Shown here one piece after another: positions 24,158-31,734 of a stretch of DNA of 64,000 bases (its first letter is position 1; each line of letters opens with the position of its first letter). The DNA is from CBDCME01 sp965218865. Its GTDB lineage: Bacteria > Pseudomonadota > Alphaproteobacteria > JAAXGF01. The notes beneath the pieces are model-generated. The model was not told the origin of the DNA. It made no database searches and saw only the letters and a program-made list of their open reading frames with translations. A program made the translations under genes and the position numbers. The stretch spans positions 28,597-92,596 of the forward strand of contig CBDCME010000065.1 in NCBI GenBank assembly GCA_965218865.1, written 5' to 3'.

Positions 24158-25495
24158 ATGCACATTGCGATGATCGGTACCGGATACGTGGGAATCGTTT
24201 CCGGCGTTTGTTTCTCGGAGTTCGGTGTCGACGTCGTTTGTGTCGACAAGGACAAGGATCGGATCGCCCGCTTGAGGCGCGGGGAGATTCCGATTTACGA
24301 ACCTGGCCTCGACGCCCTGTTGGCGAGTAATACTCGGGCCGGCAGGTTGTCGTTCGACACCGATACCGCCGCCGCGGTGAAAACGGCCGACGCCGTTTTC
24401 ATTGCCGTTGGCACGCCGTCCCGTCGGGGGGAGGGGCATGCGGACTTGAGGTACGTTCACGCCGCCGCGGCGGAAATCGCCGAGGCGCTCAACGGTTACA
24501 CGGTCGTGGTGACCAAATCGACGGTGCCCGTGGGAACTGGCCGACAAGTCGAACGGATCATGCGCGAGCTTCGACCCGACGCCGAATTCGACATCGCCTC
24601 GAATCCCGAGTTCTTGCGAGAGGGTTCGGCGATCAACGATTTCATGCGCCCGGACCGGGTGATCGTGGGCACCGAGGCTCCCCGCGCGCGGGGTGTCCTT
24701 TCCGCCCTTTACCGACCCTTGTTTCTGATCGAGACACCGGTCCTCTTTACGACCCTCGAAACCGCGGAACTCACGAAGTACGCTTGCAACAGCTTTCTGG
24801 CGACGAAGATTACCTTCATCAACGAGGTTGCTAATTTGTGCGAGCATGTCGGCGCCGATGTCCACGATGTTGCCAAGGGAATCGGACTCGACGGGCGTAT
24901 CGGTCGAAAATTTCTCCATCCGGGTCCCGGATACGGCGGCAGCTGTTTCCCGAAGGACACCGTGGCCTTTGTTCGCACGGCCCAGGAGCACGGTTCCCCT
25001 TTGCGAATCGTGGAGGCTGTCGTTTCCGTCAACGACCAGCGCAAGCACGAGATGGTGGACAAAATCGTGGCGGCATGCGGTGGTTCCCTGACCGACAAGA
25101 CGGTCGCGGTCCTCGGCCTCACCTTCAAGCCGAACACCGATGATATGCGCGAGGCGCCCAGCCTCGTCATCGTTCCTGGTCTGCAGGCCGCCGGCGCTTT
25201 GGTTAGGGCCTTCGACCCCGAGGGCATGGACGAGGCCAAGGGATTGTTGAGAGACGTCGAGTGGTGCGCGGATGCCTATTCCGCTATGGAGGGCTCGGAC
25301 GCCCTGGTCATCCTTACCGAATGGAATGAGTTCCGGGCCCTCGATCTCCCGCGCGTGAAATCTTGTCTTCGAATGCCGATCGTCATCGATCTGCGCAACG
25401 TTTACGAGCCGGCGGAAATGTTGGGGTTGGGATTCCACTATGTTTCGATCGGCCGGGGAACGACTCCCCCCATCCCGCCCAAGGGTGACGATTGA
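24158..25495 (+). CDS. ugd: UDP-glucose 6-dehydrogenase
   Basis: 445 residues, normal length. N-terminal NAD fold MIGTGYVGIVSGVCFSEFG, central SNPEFLREGSAINDF, TKYACNSFLATKITFINE (Lys207, Asn211) and the catalytic Cys263 in GYGGSCFPKDT. It converts UDP-glucose to UDP-glucuronate using two NAD+. It lies 45 nt after galU on the same strand. Likely supplies exopolysaccharide precursors, in line with the PEP-CTERM protein nearby. Confidence 0.95.
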   Translation: MHIAMIGTGYVGIVSGVCFSEFGVDVVCVDKDKDRIARLRRGEIPIYEPGLDALLASNTRAGRLSFDTDTAAAVKTADAVFIAVGTPSRRGEGHADLRYVHAAAAEIAEALNGYTVVVTKSTVPVGTGRQVERIMRELRPDAEFDIASNPEFLREGSAINDFMRPDRVIVGTEAPRARGVLSALYRPLFLIETPVLFTTLETAELTKYACNSFLATKITFINEVANLCEHVGADVHDVAKGIGLDGRIGRKFLHPGPGYGGSCFPKDTVAFVRTAQEHGSPLRIVEAVVSVNDQRKHEMVDKIVAACGGSLTDKTVAVLGLTFKPNTDDMREAPSLVIVPGLQAAGALVRAFDPEGMDEAKGLLRDVEWCADAYSAMEGSDALVILTEWNEFRALDLPRVKSCLRMPIVIDLRNVYEPAEMLGLGFHYVSIGRGTTPPIPPKGDD

Positions 25496-25589
25496 GGGGC
25501 AAGCACCGGCCGCGAGGTTCTCCGTGTGTCGGCCGCGGCGCGAGGCCTTCGACGAGGCGGGGCGGCTCGAGAACGATTTTAGCCAACGC

Positions 25590-25698
25590 CTAGTGCATCG
25601 ACCCAAACGGAGGCGACAGCCGAAGTTTGGAAAGTTGATGCATCAACAAAGGCTTGGTGCACAGGGGCGTGAACGAAGTGAATGCGCCGGTGCACTAG
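25590..25698. repeat. 109-bp cloverleaf-like repeat, copy 1
   Basis: Ends CTAGTGCA/TGCACTAG pair. Inside: arm CCAAAC/GTTTGG, a perfect palindrome GTTGATGCATCAAC, and arm GGCG/CGCC. It differs from the copy at 35408 at only two positions. It lies between converging genes (ugd and a minus-strand lipoprotein). Confidence 0.92.
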
Positions 25699-25755
25699 GT
25701 CAAGGCGGAATCGAACCCCCGGACTTTCGCGAAACAACGGCGCGGCGCCGCCTGC

Positions 25756-26298
25756 TCAATTCGTCGCCAAGTCCTCCGGACGCACGATCGTCGGTCCCAG
25801 GTTTTCGGCGACCTCGCGCGCATCGAACGCCTTGCTGTCGTCTTCCGGTTTGTCGCCTTGGTAAATTTGGATTTCCGCCAAAGCCGTATACGTGACGACC
25901 GGCGTCGTCGTGGTGCCAAGGTAGCCATCGAACGGCGGGTTGCCGAAGCGCGGAAAGTTACTGAAATGGTTATCGCTATGGGTCGAGTGGTAGCGTACCA
26001 GGCGCTCGGTGTCGGCCTCGACGACGACGAAGTAATCCTTGCCGTTCGCGAGCGTGATTTCGGCGGCGCGGTAAAGCACGTAGTTCTCGACCGTCTCCCG
26101 CGAGGTCAGGGAATTCGCCGAAAAAGATATCCGGTAGTGGTTGGACTCGATCGCCTGATCCCTGAACCCCCTGCCGTTCGCCGCCTGCCGGTAAGGCGTC
26201 TGCGTGGCGCAGGCGTTAAGAATAATAGCCGCGAGAACGACCATCACGGAGACGATGGCGCCGCGCGGAGTCGTGGCCCGGAATTTCTCTGATCTCAT
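25756..26298 (-). CDS. CC0125/CC1285-family lipoprotein
   Basis: 180 residues from the ATG at 26298. Lipoprotein signal with core IVSVMVVLAAIILNAC (Cys at about 31). After it come TPYRQA, then YRISFSANSLTSRETVENY and VLYRAAEITLANGKDYFVVV, matching the alphaproteobacterial CC0125/CC1285 lipoprotein family as I know it. Probably in the periplasm or outer membrane; function unknown. No operon partner. Confidence 0.8.
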   Translation of the reverse strand: MRSEKFRATTPRGAIVSVMVVLAAIILNACATQTPYRQAANGRGFRDQAIESNHYRISFSANSLTSRETVENYVLYRAAEITLANGKDYFVVVEADTERLVRYHSTHSDNHFSNFPRFGNPPFDGYLGTTTTPVVTYTALAEIQIYQGDKPEDDSKAFDAREVAENLGPTIVRPEDLATN

Positions 26299-26510
26299 CC
26301 TTGGCTCGAACGGTTGAGGATACGGGTATCCCTTATGTTGTCGTCGCCTGCGCTCGGCACAAGTGAACGAGACGGGAACGGTCGGAGTCGAGTCCGGATG
26401 AGAAGGTTGCGAGATTGCGGTGCCTGGCCTGGCGGTGGAAAAAACGAGCCGGACCAACTACGGTAGTTCAAGCCAATTTCGACCGCTCAACCCCAGCAAT
26501 CAGACCTAAG

Positions 26511-26769
26511 AAGGCGGGCCTCCCGACGGAGAGTCTTGACCCACTGCGGACTCCGAAGAGTACGTGAAACGACGGTCCCGGTGGACGCGCTCTGGTGGGA
26601 TCGGGAGCGGGCTGTCACGCCCCCGCCGTGGTACGTTTTCCCTGAGCGGAGAAGCGCCGCTTGCGCCATCGGGCGCACAAAAATCGCGCTGCATGTCGAT
26701 GACCAGTAAGGCATTGTTTTGCGGGCGAAATTGGAAAGCCCTTCCGTGTCTGCAGGCGACTTCGATCAT
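26511..26769 (-). pseudogene. Isochorismatase-family hydrolase, N-terminal remnant
   Basis: The ATG at 26769 overlaps the ABC ATPase stop by four bases (ATGA), as in a real operon. The first 37 residues (..NNALLVIDMQRDFCAPDGASG) are the start of a cysteine-hydrolase/isochorismatase protein with its catalytic Asp. After that the frame loses resemblance, and neither frame contains the Lys and Cys motifs or the usual 180-220 residues. Deletion and frameshift have destroyed it. Biuret hydrolase, RutB-like or other amidases are possible ancestors. Confidence 0.7.
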
Positions 26770-27554
26770 GCCGGGGGGTGTCCGGTATGCAGGTACGCGA
26801 TGGCCTTGCCACGAAGGGCACTGAATTCGGGATCCAATTTTAATTCCGTTCGCCGGGGCCGCGGCAAATCGATCGGAAAATCGGCGATGATCCTCCCCGG
26901 GTGCGCGCGCATTACGAGCATTCGATCCGCCAGAAACACGGCCTCTTCCACGTCATGAGTCACGAACAGTACGGTGGTTCGATGTTCATCGCAGAGCCTG
27001 AGCAGCAATTCCTGCATCTGCTCTCGTGTCTGGGCATCGAGGGCGCCGAATGGTTCGTCCATGAGCAGCACCCGCGGTTGATGAACGAGGGCGCGGGCAA
27101 TCGCGGCGCGCTGACGCATCCCGCCGGACAATTGCTTCGGGTAGACGTCCTTGAAATTCGAGAGACCGACGACGTCGATCAGCTCGTGGGCACGGTCCCG
27201 GGCGGCGCAAATATCAGACGGCGTTCCCTTGTTAGCCCGCAGTCCAATGCCGAATTCGACATTGCCTCGAACGGTCAACCAGGGAAACAGACAATCCCGT
27301 TGAAATACCATCCCCCGGTCGGTTCCAGAACCCGTGATCAATTTGTTTTCCAGGAGGAGCTCGCCCCGTGTCGGTTGGTCCAGACCGGCGATTAGCATCA
27401 GTAACGTGCTCTTGCCGCAGCCCGAAGGGCCGACGATGCACACGAACTCGCCGCCGGCAACCTCGAATCCGACCCTCTCGATGGCGACGATGGGACCGGC
27501 CTTGGTTTCGAAATCCTTCCCCGCGCCGCGAACTTTCAAAAGGACGTCGTTCAT
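26766..27554 (-). CDS. ABC transporter ATP-binding protein (SsuB/TauB/NrtD type)
   Basis: 262 residues from the ATG at 27554, which overlaps the permease stop (TGATG). Walker A GPSGCGKST, Q-loop MVFQRDCLFPWLTV, signature LSGGMRQR, Walker B VLLMDEPFGALD, H-loop VTHDVEEA. This is the CysA/TauB subgroup used by nitrate/sulfonate/taurine importers. Transcribed after the binding protein, deaminase and permease genes. Confidence 0.93.
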   Translation of the reverse strand: MNDVLLKVRGAGKDFETKAGPIVAIERVGFEVAGGEFVCIVGPSGCGKSTLLMLIAGLDQPTRGELLLENKLITGSGTDRGMVFQRDCLFPWLTVRGNVEFGIGLRANKGTPSDICAARDRAHELIDVVGLSNFKDVYPKQLSGGMRQRAAIARALVHQPRVLLMDEPFGALDAQTREQMQELLLRLCDEHRTTVLFVTHDVEEAVFLADRMLVMRAHPGRIIADFPIDLPRPRRTELKLDPEFSALRGKAIAYLHTGHPPA

Positions 27555-28363
27555 CAGGATCTCACCTTTTCCTCGGCCCAGGGGAACAATTTTCGCTGCA
27601 CGTAGCGAAAGGCAAGGTCGGAAGTGACCCCCAGTCCGCCGATAAAGAACAGGTACAGGAAGATGATATCGACCCGGATGAAGCGCTGAGATTTCAAGAT
27701 TCGATAACCGAGACCCTCGTTTGCCGCCACCATCTCCGCCACCACCAGATAGGTCCAGGCCCATCCGAGATTGAGCCTCAGGACGTCGAAAATGCCGGGC
27801 AGCGACGACCGCCAAATGACTTTCGTGAAAAGTTCGCGCGGGTGCGCGCCGAGCGCCATTGCCGCCCGAATCAATTCCGCCGAGGTCTGTTTAGTGGCGT
27901 CGGCGACCATCAACACCATCTGCACGACCGCACCGATAAATATGACCAGCACCTTGGTCGTTTCACCGATACCGGTGTAGAGAATCAAGAGCGGAATGAA
28001 CGCTGGTACCGGCATATATCGGAGGAACCCCAGAAGTGGCTCGATAATGGCCTCGAATACACGGATGTTGCCCGCCAACATCCCCAACGGAATGGCAACA
28101 GCAGTGGCAACAAGAAACCCGAACCAGATCCGAAAATTACTGATCAGAAGATCCGCCACGAGGACATCGTGTTCGTACATCTCGACTGCGGCCAAGCCGA
28201 CGCGGGTGGGCGTCGGTAGGAAAATGGGTGAGGCTAATTTCCCGTAGGAAAGCGAGCACCAGACAGCGATCAAGAAGGCGAAAACGATCGCCGTGGTCGT
28301 GCTATACAGGCCCCTCGAAATCTCTCCGCGGAGAGCGAATAGTCCCGGACTCACCCGCTTCAC
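27554..28363 (-). CDS. ABC transporter permease (SsuC/TauC type)
   Basis: 269 residues with about six membrane helices. The inner-membrane coupling loop reads AAMALGAHPRELFTKV, the EAA-like motif of binding-protein-dependent importers. It forms the channel of the importer with the downstream ATPase. Stop and start of the next gene overlap by one base. Confidence 0.92.
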   Translation of the reverse strand: MKRVSPGLFALRGEISRGLYSTTTAIVFAFLIAVWCSLSYGKLASPIFLPTPTRVGLAAVEMYEHDVLVADLLISNFRIWFGFLVATAVAIPLGMLAGNIRVFEAIIEPLLGFLRYMPVPAFIPLLILYTGIGETTKVLVIFIGAVVQMVLMVADATKQTSAELIRAAMALGAHPRELFTKVIWRSSLPGIFDVLRLNLGWAWTYLVVAEMVAANEGLGYRILKSQRFIRVDIIFLYLFFIGGLGVTSDLAFRYVQRKLFPWAEEKVRS

Positions 28364-28414
28364 GATGCATTGACCCTTCGCAGAGACAAAAATCGGCAGT
28401 TGGGTTCCGCGGAA

Positions 28415-28900
28415 TCAGCTTTGTGAATTCGCCGCTTCACTGCGAATTTCGTCAAAAAGGTGAAGGCATTCTTCCCGAAGCACGCCGCTGATCAACTCGA
28501 TCCGTGAGCCCGCGTGTTCATTCAACAGGCGCGCGGGAAAGGTCAGCTCCCGAACGGCCCCATGGGTGTACGCCGTCACCTCGTCCATCGTCGTGGCATA
28601 GACGACCCGACTGACCCAGGCGAGCCACATCGCGGTGAAGCACATGGGACACGGCTCCGTCGTCGTGTAAACGGTGCATCCGGAAAGTTCGGGGCCGCGA
28701 TCCCGGCACACCTGCTTGACGAGCATCGTTTCGGCGTGGCTCGAATTATCGCCGTCTCGCGCGACCGTATCATGGGTCCGACCCACGACCTCGCCGGCCC
28801 GATCGACGATGACGGCACCAAAGGGAAGTTCCCCCTCCCGCAGGGCCGCCCGACTCTCTTCCAGCGCCATGGCCATATAGGTTTCGTGCCGCGTTTGCAT
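28415..28900 (-). CDS. Cytidine/deoxycytidylate-type nucleoside or nucleobase deaminase
   Basis: 161 residues. Zinc-dependent deaminase motifs: SHAET (His55, Glu57) and TEPCPMCFTAM (Cys84, Cys87). The family includes guanine, cytosine and tRNA-adenosine deaminases. TadA is unlikely because the gene sits inside an uptake operon between binding protein and permease; a deaminase acting on the imported, amino-bearing compound is the simplest reading. Substrate not determinable from sequence. Confidence 0.85.
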   Translation of the reverse strand: MQTRHETYMAMALEESRAALREGELPFGAVIVDRAGEVVGRTHDTVARDGDNSSHAETMLVKQVCRDRGPELSGCTVYTTTEPCPMCFTAMWLAWVSRVVYATTMDEVTAYTHGAVRELTFPARLLNEHAGSRIELISGVLREECLHLFDEIRSEAANSQS

Positions 28901-28970
28901 GGCTTGAGAAGATCGCTTAACGAAATTCTCGGCCGAGCCGATTCAGGGGCCTGCCTCGTTTAACCGGCAA

Positions 28971-29990
28971 TCAATTCGAAACAAAGCGTTCATCGACGAG
29001 ACCGTCGATATCGAGTTTCGTCTCTATGAGGTCACGATCCTTGAGGAAAATTTCGATTTTCCTCAGCGTTTCCTTGGCGGTCGATGTGAAGATCCTCTTG
29101 TTGTCGGCCATGCTGTAAACATTGTCACCCGCAAGCATGCCCTGGATGTCTTCCGGGCTCGCTTCCAGCTTCTTTGTGAGGATCGCCTCGGCCTCGGCCG
29201 GTTGCTCGTTGAGGAGTTGAACGCCTCGATCCACGGCCCGTATGAAAGCCGCGACGTCGCTCGCCCGTTCCTTAAGGATTTCCTCGCGAACGACCACACC
29301 GTCCGAGATCAGGTTCTGGCCCTGCTCGTCGCCGGAGGAAAAGATTACTTTCCCTCCCCCGGACAATGCCCGGGTGACCCAGGGCTCCCACGTCACCGCC
29401 GCTTCGACTTGACCGGCAACGAATGCAGCCCCCCCGGCGTCGGGGCTCATGTCAACGATCTCAACGTCGGATTCGGTCAGTCCGGCGGCCTCCAGACCGA
29501 TGATAAGCAGGAAATGATTTACCTCCCCCACGGTGGTGGCGACGCGTTTCCCCTTGAGTCCGGCCATGTCGCTGATATCTGCCTGCGCGACCACCGCGTC
29601 GGCGCCGTTCGAGGCGTCGATCAAATAGACGACCTTGAGCGGGGCCGCTTGCTTCCCGGCGATAAGGGCGAGGTTGTACAAGGTCGTCACGTTCAAATCG
29701 AGCGCCCCGGCAATCAGCGGCGGCAACGAGTCCCCCGGGCCCGCGAAGGGCACAAACTCGATCTCGACCCCCTCTTCCTTGAAAAAGCCTTTGGCCTGGG
29801 CGATAAACATGCCGGAGTATCCGATCCACTGATCGTGCCCAACCTTCAAGGGATCGCCCAAAGCCGGCGCCACGCCAAATCCCGCGACCATCATGAGCAC
29901 GGCCACGCCGCTTATGGCGGTGCGGACCGTTTTGGCCCGACCCGATGACCACGCCCTCATCAGCTGGTCTTTGATCCGCTTCGTTTCCAT
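28971..29990 (-). CDS. ABC transporter substrate-binding protein (NMT1/SsuA type)
   Basis: 339 residues from the ATG at 29990 with GGAGG seven bases upstream. A long N-region then a hydrophobic stretch (about 25-46) ending VAPALGD gives a signal peptide. The body shows the NMT1 pattern DQWIGYSGMFIAQAKGFF and EGVEIEFVPFAGPGDSL. First gene of the uptake operon: binding protein, deaminase, permease, ATPase, broken hydrolase. This family binds sulfonates, nitrate, pyrimidine precursors and similar small molecules; with the deaminase, a nitrogen heterocycle is a reasonable inference. Confidence 0.9.
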   Translation of the reverse strand: METKRIKDQLMRAWSSGRAKTVRTAISGVAVLMMVAGFGVAPALGDPLKVGHDQWIGYSGMFIAQAKGFFKEEGVEIEFVPFAGPGDSLPPLIAGALDLNVTTLYNLALIAGKQAAPLKVVYLIDASNGADAVVAQADISDMAGLKGKRVATTVGEVNHFLLIIGLEAAGLTESDVEIVDMSPDAGGAAFVAGQVEAAVTWEPWVTRALSGGGKVIFSSGDEQGQNLISDGVVVREEILKERASDVAAFIRAVDRGVQLLNEQPAEAEAILTKKLEASPEDIQGMLAGDNVYSMADNKRIFTSTAKETLRKIEIFLKDRDLIETKLDIDGLVDERFVSN

Positions 29991-30110
29991 CGTCAATCCT
30001 CCCTGGGATATTGTGGAGCCGCTCGGTCTTCATCGACCGAAAATCGCCTCGCGTCTCATTAGGCGACAGGATAATCGCGATTCCGGTTCATGAAAACTCC
30101 CAATATTTTG
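29991..30110. other. Upstream region of the ABC operon
   Basis: No gene. It should hold the operon promoter. The sequence left of 30111 does not contain the target repeat expected for element 2 (TATCTCTT), which marks a deletion junction. Confidence 0.5.
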
Positions 30111-30183
30111 GGGAATTATATATCGGTATTGACAAAGCCTAAAATATTCGCTACACTCCAATCATCGGCAACGGAGATTGGAA

Positions 30184-31155
30184 ATGACCAAGAAAGCCCC
30201 TGGAAAATCAAATCGTGAAGGCGTCACCGTCATGCAGTTAGCGGACATGTTTCCGACCGACGACGCGGCGCTGGCTTGGTTTGAAAGCAAGATTTGGCCG
30301 GATGGCCGCAAGTGCCCGCACTGCAAATCAAAGCGCACCTGCAAAGCCAGCCACGGCAATATGCCTTACTGGTGTTCCGATTGCCGGTCCTATTTCTCAA
30401 TCAAAACCGGCTCAGTCATGCAGGGATCGCCCTTGCCCCTGCGCAAGTGGGTCTATGCCATCTACATGCACCTGACCAGCTTGAAGGGTGTATCGTCGAT
30501 GAAGCTGCATCGGGACATCGGCGTTACTCAAAAGACGGCATGGTTCATGCTGCAACGTATCCGCAAAGCTTTCGAGCGCGACGACGACGAGCCGCCGTTT
30601 TCCGGCCCGGTGGAGATCGATGAGAGTTATTTCGGCGGTAAACGCAAGAACAAATCAAACACCGAGCGCAAGGCTTCCGAGGGACGCGGCCCCGTCGATA
30701 TGACGGCGGTTGTCGGGGCCAAGGACCGAGCCACCAAGAGGGTTGCGGCCAAGGTGGTAACGGACACCGACAAGGCCACGCTGCAAGGCTTCGTCGCCGA
30801 TAACGCGGAACCCAGCGCCACCGTCTACACCGATGACGCGGCGGCCTACGGAGGCATCCCTAACCCGCACGAGAGCGTCAAGCACTCGGTATCGGAATTC
30901 GTCTCAGGGATGGCACACACCAACGGGATTGAGAGCTTTTGGGCTATGCTCAAGCGGGCGCACAAAGGCGTTTATCACAAATTCTCGCCCAAGCACTTGA
31001 GCCGGTACATCGCCGAGTTCTCCGGGCGTCACAACATCCGCGAGAGCGGCACGCTGGCGCAAATGGACTCTCTAGCTTGCGGGATGCGGGGCAAGAGGCT
31101 GACCTACGCGACGCTGATCGCCGATAACGGGCTGGCTAGCGGTGCTCGGGCGTGA
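30184..31155 (+). CDS. IS1595-family (ISXO2-type) transposase
   Basis: 323 residues from the ATG at 30184 (RBS GGAGATTGG). Zinc ribbon CPHCKSKRTC..CSDCRS, then EIDESYFGGKRKNKS, VYTDDAAAYGG and HTNGIESFWAMLKRAH, the ISXO2 catalytic segments. Recognisably homologous to the transposase of element 1 but with a different terminal repeat sequence. Its stop overlaps the start of the next gene, so the cargo is translationally coupled to the transposase. Confidence 0.93.
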   Translation: MTKKAPGKSNREGVTVMQLADMFPTDDAALAWFESKIWPDGRKCPHCKSKRTCKASHGNMPYWCSDCRSYFSIKTGSVMQGSPLPLRKWVYAIYMHLTSLKGVSSMKLHRDIGVTQKTAWFMLQRIRKAFERDDDEPPFSGPVEIDESYFGGKRKNKSNTERKASEGRGPVDMTAVVGAKDRATKRVAAKVVTDTDKATLQGFVADNAEPSATVYTDDAAAYGGIPNPHESVKHSVSEFVSGMAHTNGIESFWAMLKRAHKGVYHKFSPKHLSRYIAEFSGRHNIRESGTLAQMDSLACGMRGKRLTYATLIADNGLASGARA

Positions 31156-31592
31156 GTAGGGAAGCCGCTATCTTGAATCTGGAGTTATCGCAAAGAGGGT
31201 TGCAATGCCTGGACGAGGCTATGCGTGTGGTTACCACCAAGGCAAGCATTGTGTTTGCGGCTTGTGCGATTCTTTTGCCGAAGAATCTACAGGTCACTCC
31301 CGAAACGCTGATAGTCTACGCGCCATTCGCCCTGACCGGTTTTTTGGCGATACTCGCCATTTGGCCAAGAAAGTATGAAACAGGCGCCAAACCGGAACGG
31401 GCACAGCAGATACTAGCCGACTATTCCTACGAAAAATCAGTCGATTGGATTGCCGAAGCTAACCGTCAATCGATCAAAGCCAACTCATCCGCAATAAAGT
31501 GGAAGTCCTATTTTCTAACAGCTAGCACAATTTCCCTTGGAGTCAGCGTAGCCGTCCAAATAGCCCATGGGTATTTCATCCACCTTTCGTGA
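31152..31592 (+). CDS. Two-helix membrane protein, cargo of element 2
   Basis: 146 residues from a GTG that overlaps the transposase stop by four bases. Two hydrophobic segments in the first 70 residues (SIVFAACAILLP and FALTGFLAILAIW) and one near the C-terminus (FLTASTISLGVSVAV), with a soluble, charged middle containing NRQSIKANSSAIKWKS. This SLATT-like or pore-like layout is common in small effector membrane proteins of defence systems, but no family could be fixed. Coupling to the transposase suggests co-expression. Confidence 0.65.
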   Translation: MSREAAILNLELSQRGLQCLDEAMRVVTTKASIVFAACAILLPKNLQVTPETLIVYAPFALTGFLAILAIWPRKYETGAKPERAQQILADYSYEKSVDWIAEANRQSIKANSSAIKWKSYFLTASTISLGVSVAVQIAHGYFIHLS

Positions 31593-31698
31593 CATCGCCC
31601 CTATCTTCCCTGCTTGGCGGGGGCGGTGATGGCTCCGGCGGAGGGGGAGGTGGCGGTGCCGGTTGCGGACTGTCTTTTTCACCCTCTGAAGCCTTCAT
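31576..31698 (-). CDS. Small proline-rich ORF interrupted upstream by ISAs1 element
   Basis: 40 residues from the ATG at 31698: charged start MKASEGEKDSPQPAP, a polyproline middle, then SREDRGDVTKGG. It overlaps the end of the two-helix protein gene on the other strand. The ISAs1-type element entered about 25 bp upstream of the ATG, probably cutting off its promoter. May be a chance ORF. Confidence 0.3.
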   Translation of the reverse strand: MKASEGEKDSPQPAPPPPPPPEPSPPPPSREDRGDVTKGG

Positions 31699-31734
31699 GC
31701 GATACACCTCGATCTTGCGGGTTGCCGCTTGACC

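Noticed and set aside
25699..25745. T-arm-like string GGGGGTTCGATTCC on the minus strand next to the 109-bp repeat
   Set aside because: One stem mismatch and no upstream acceptor strand; an integration-site tRNA end cannot be supported.
30000..30110. Guanidine or purine riboswitch ahead of the ABC/deaminase operon
   Set aside because: Only a simple CGGTCG..CGACCG-like hairpin; none of the conserved riboswitch strings found.
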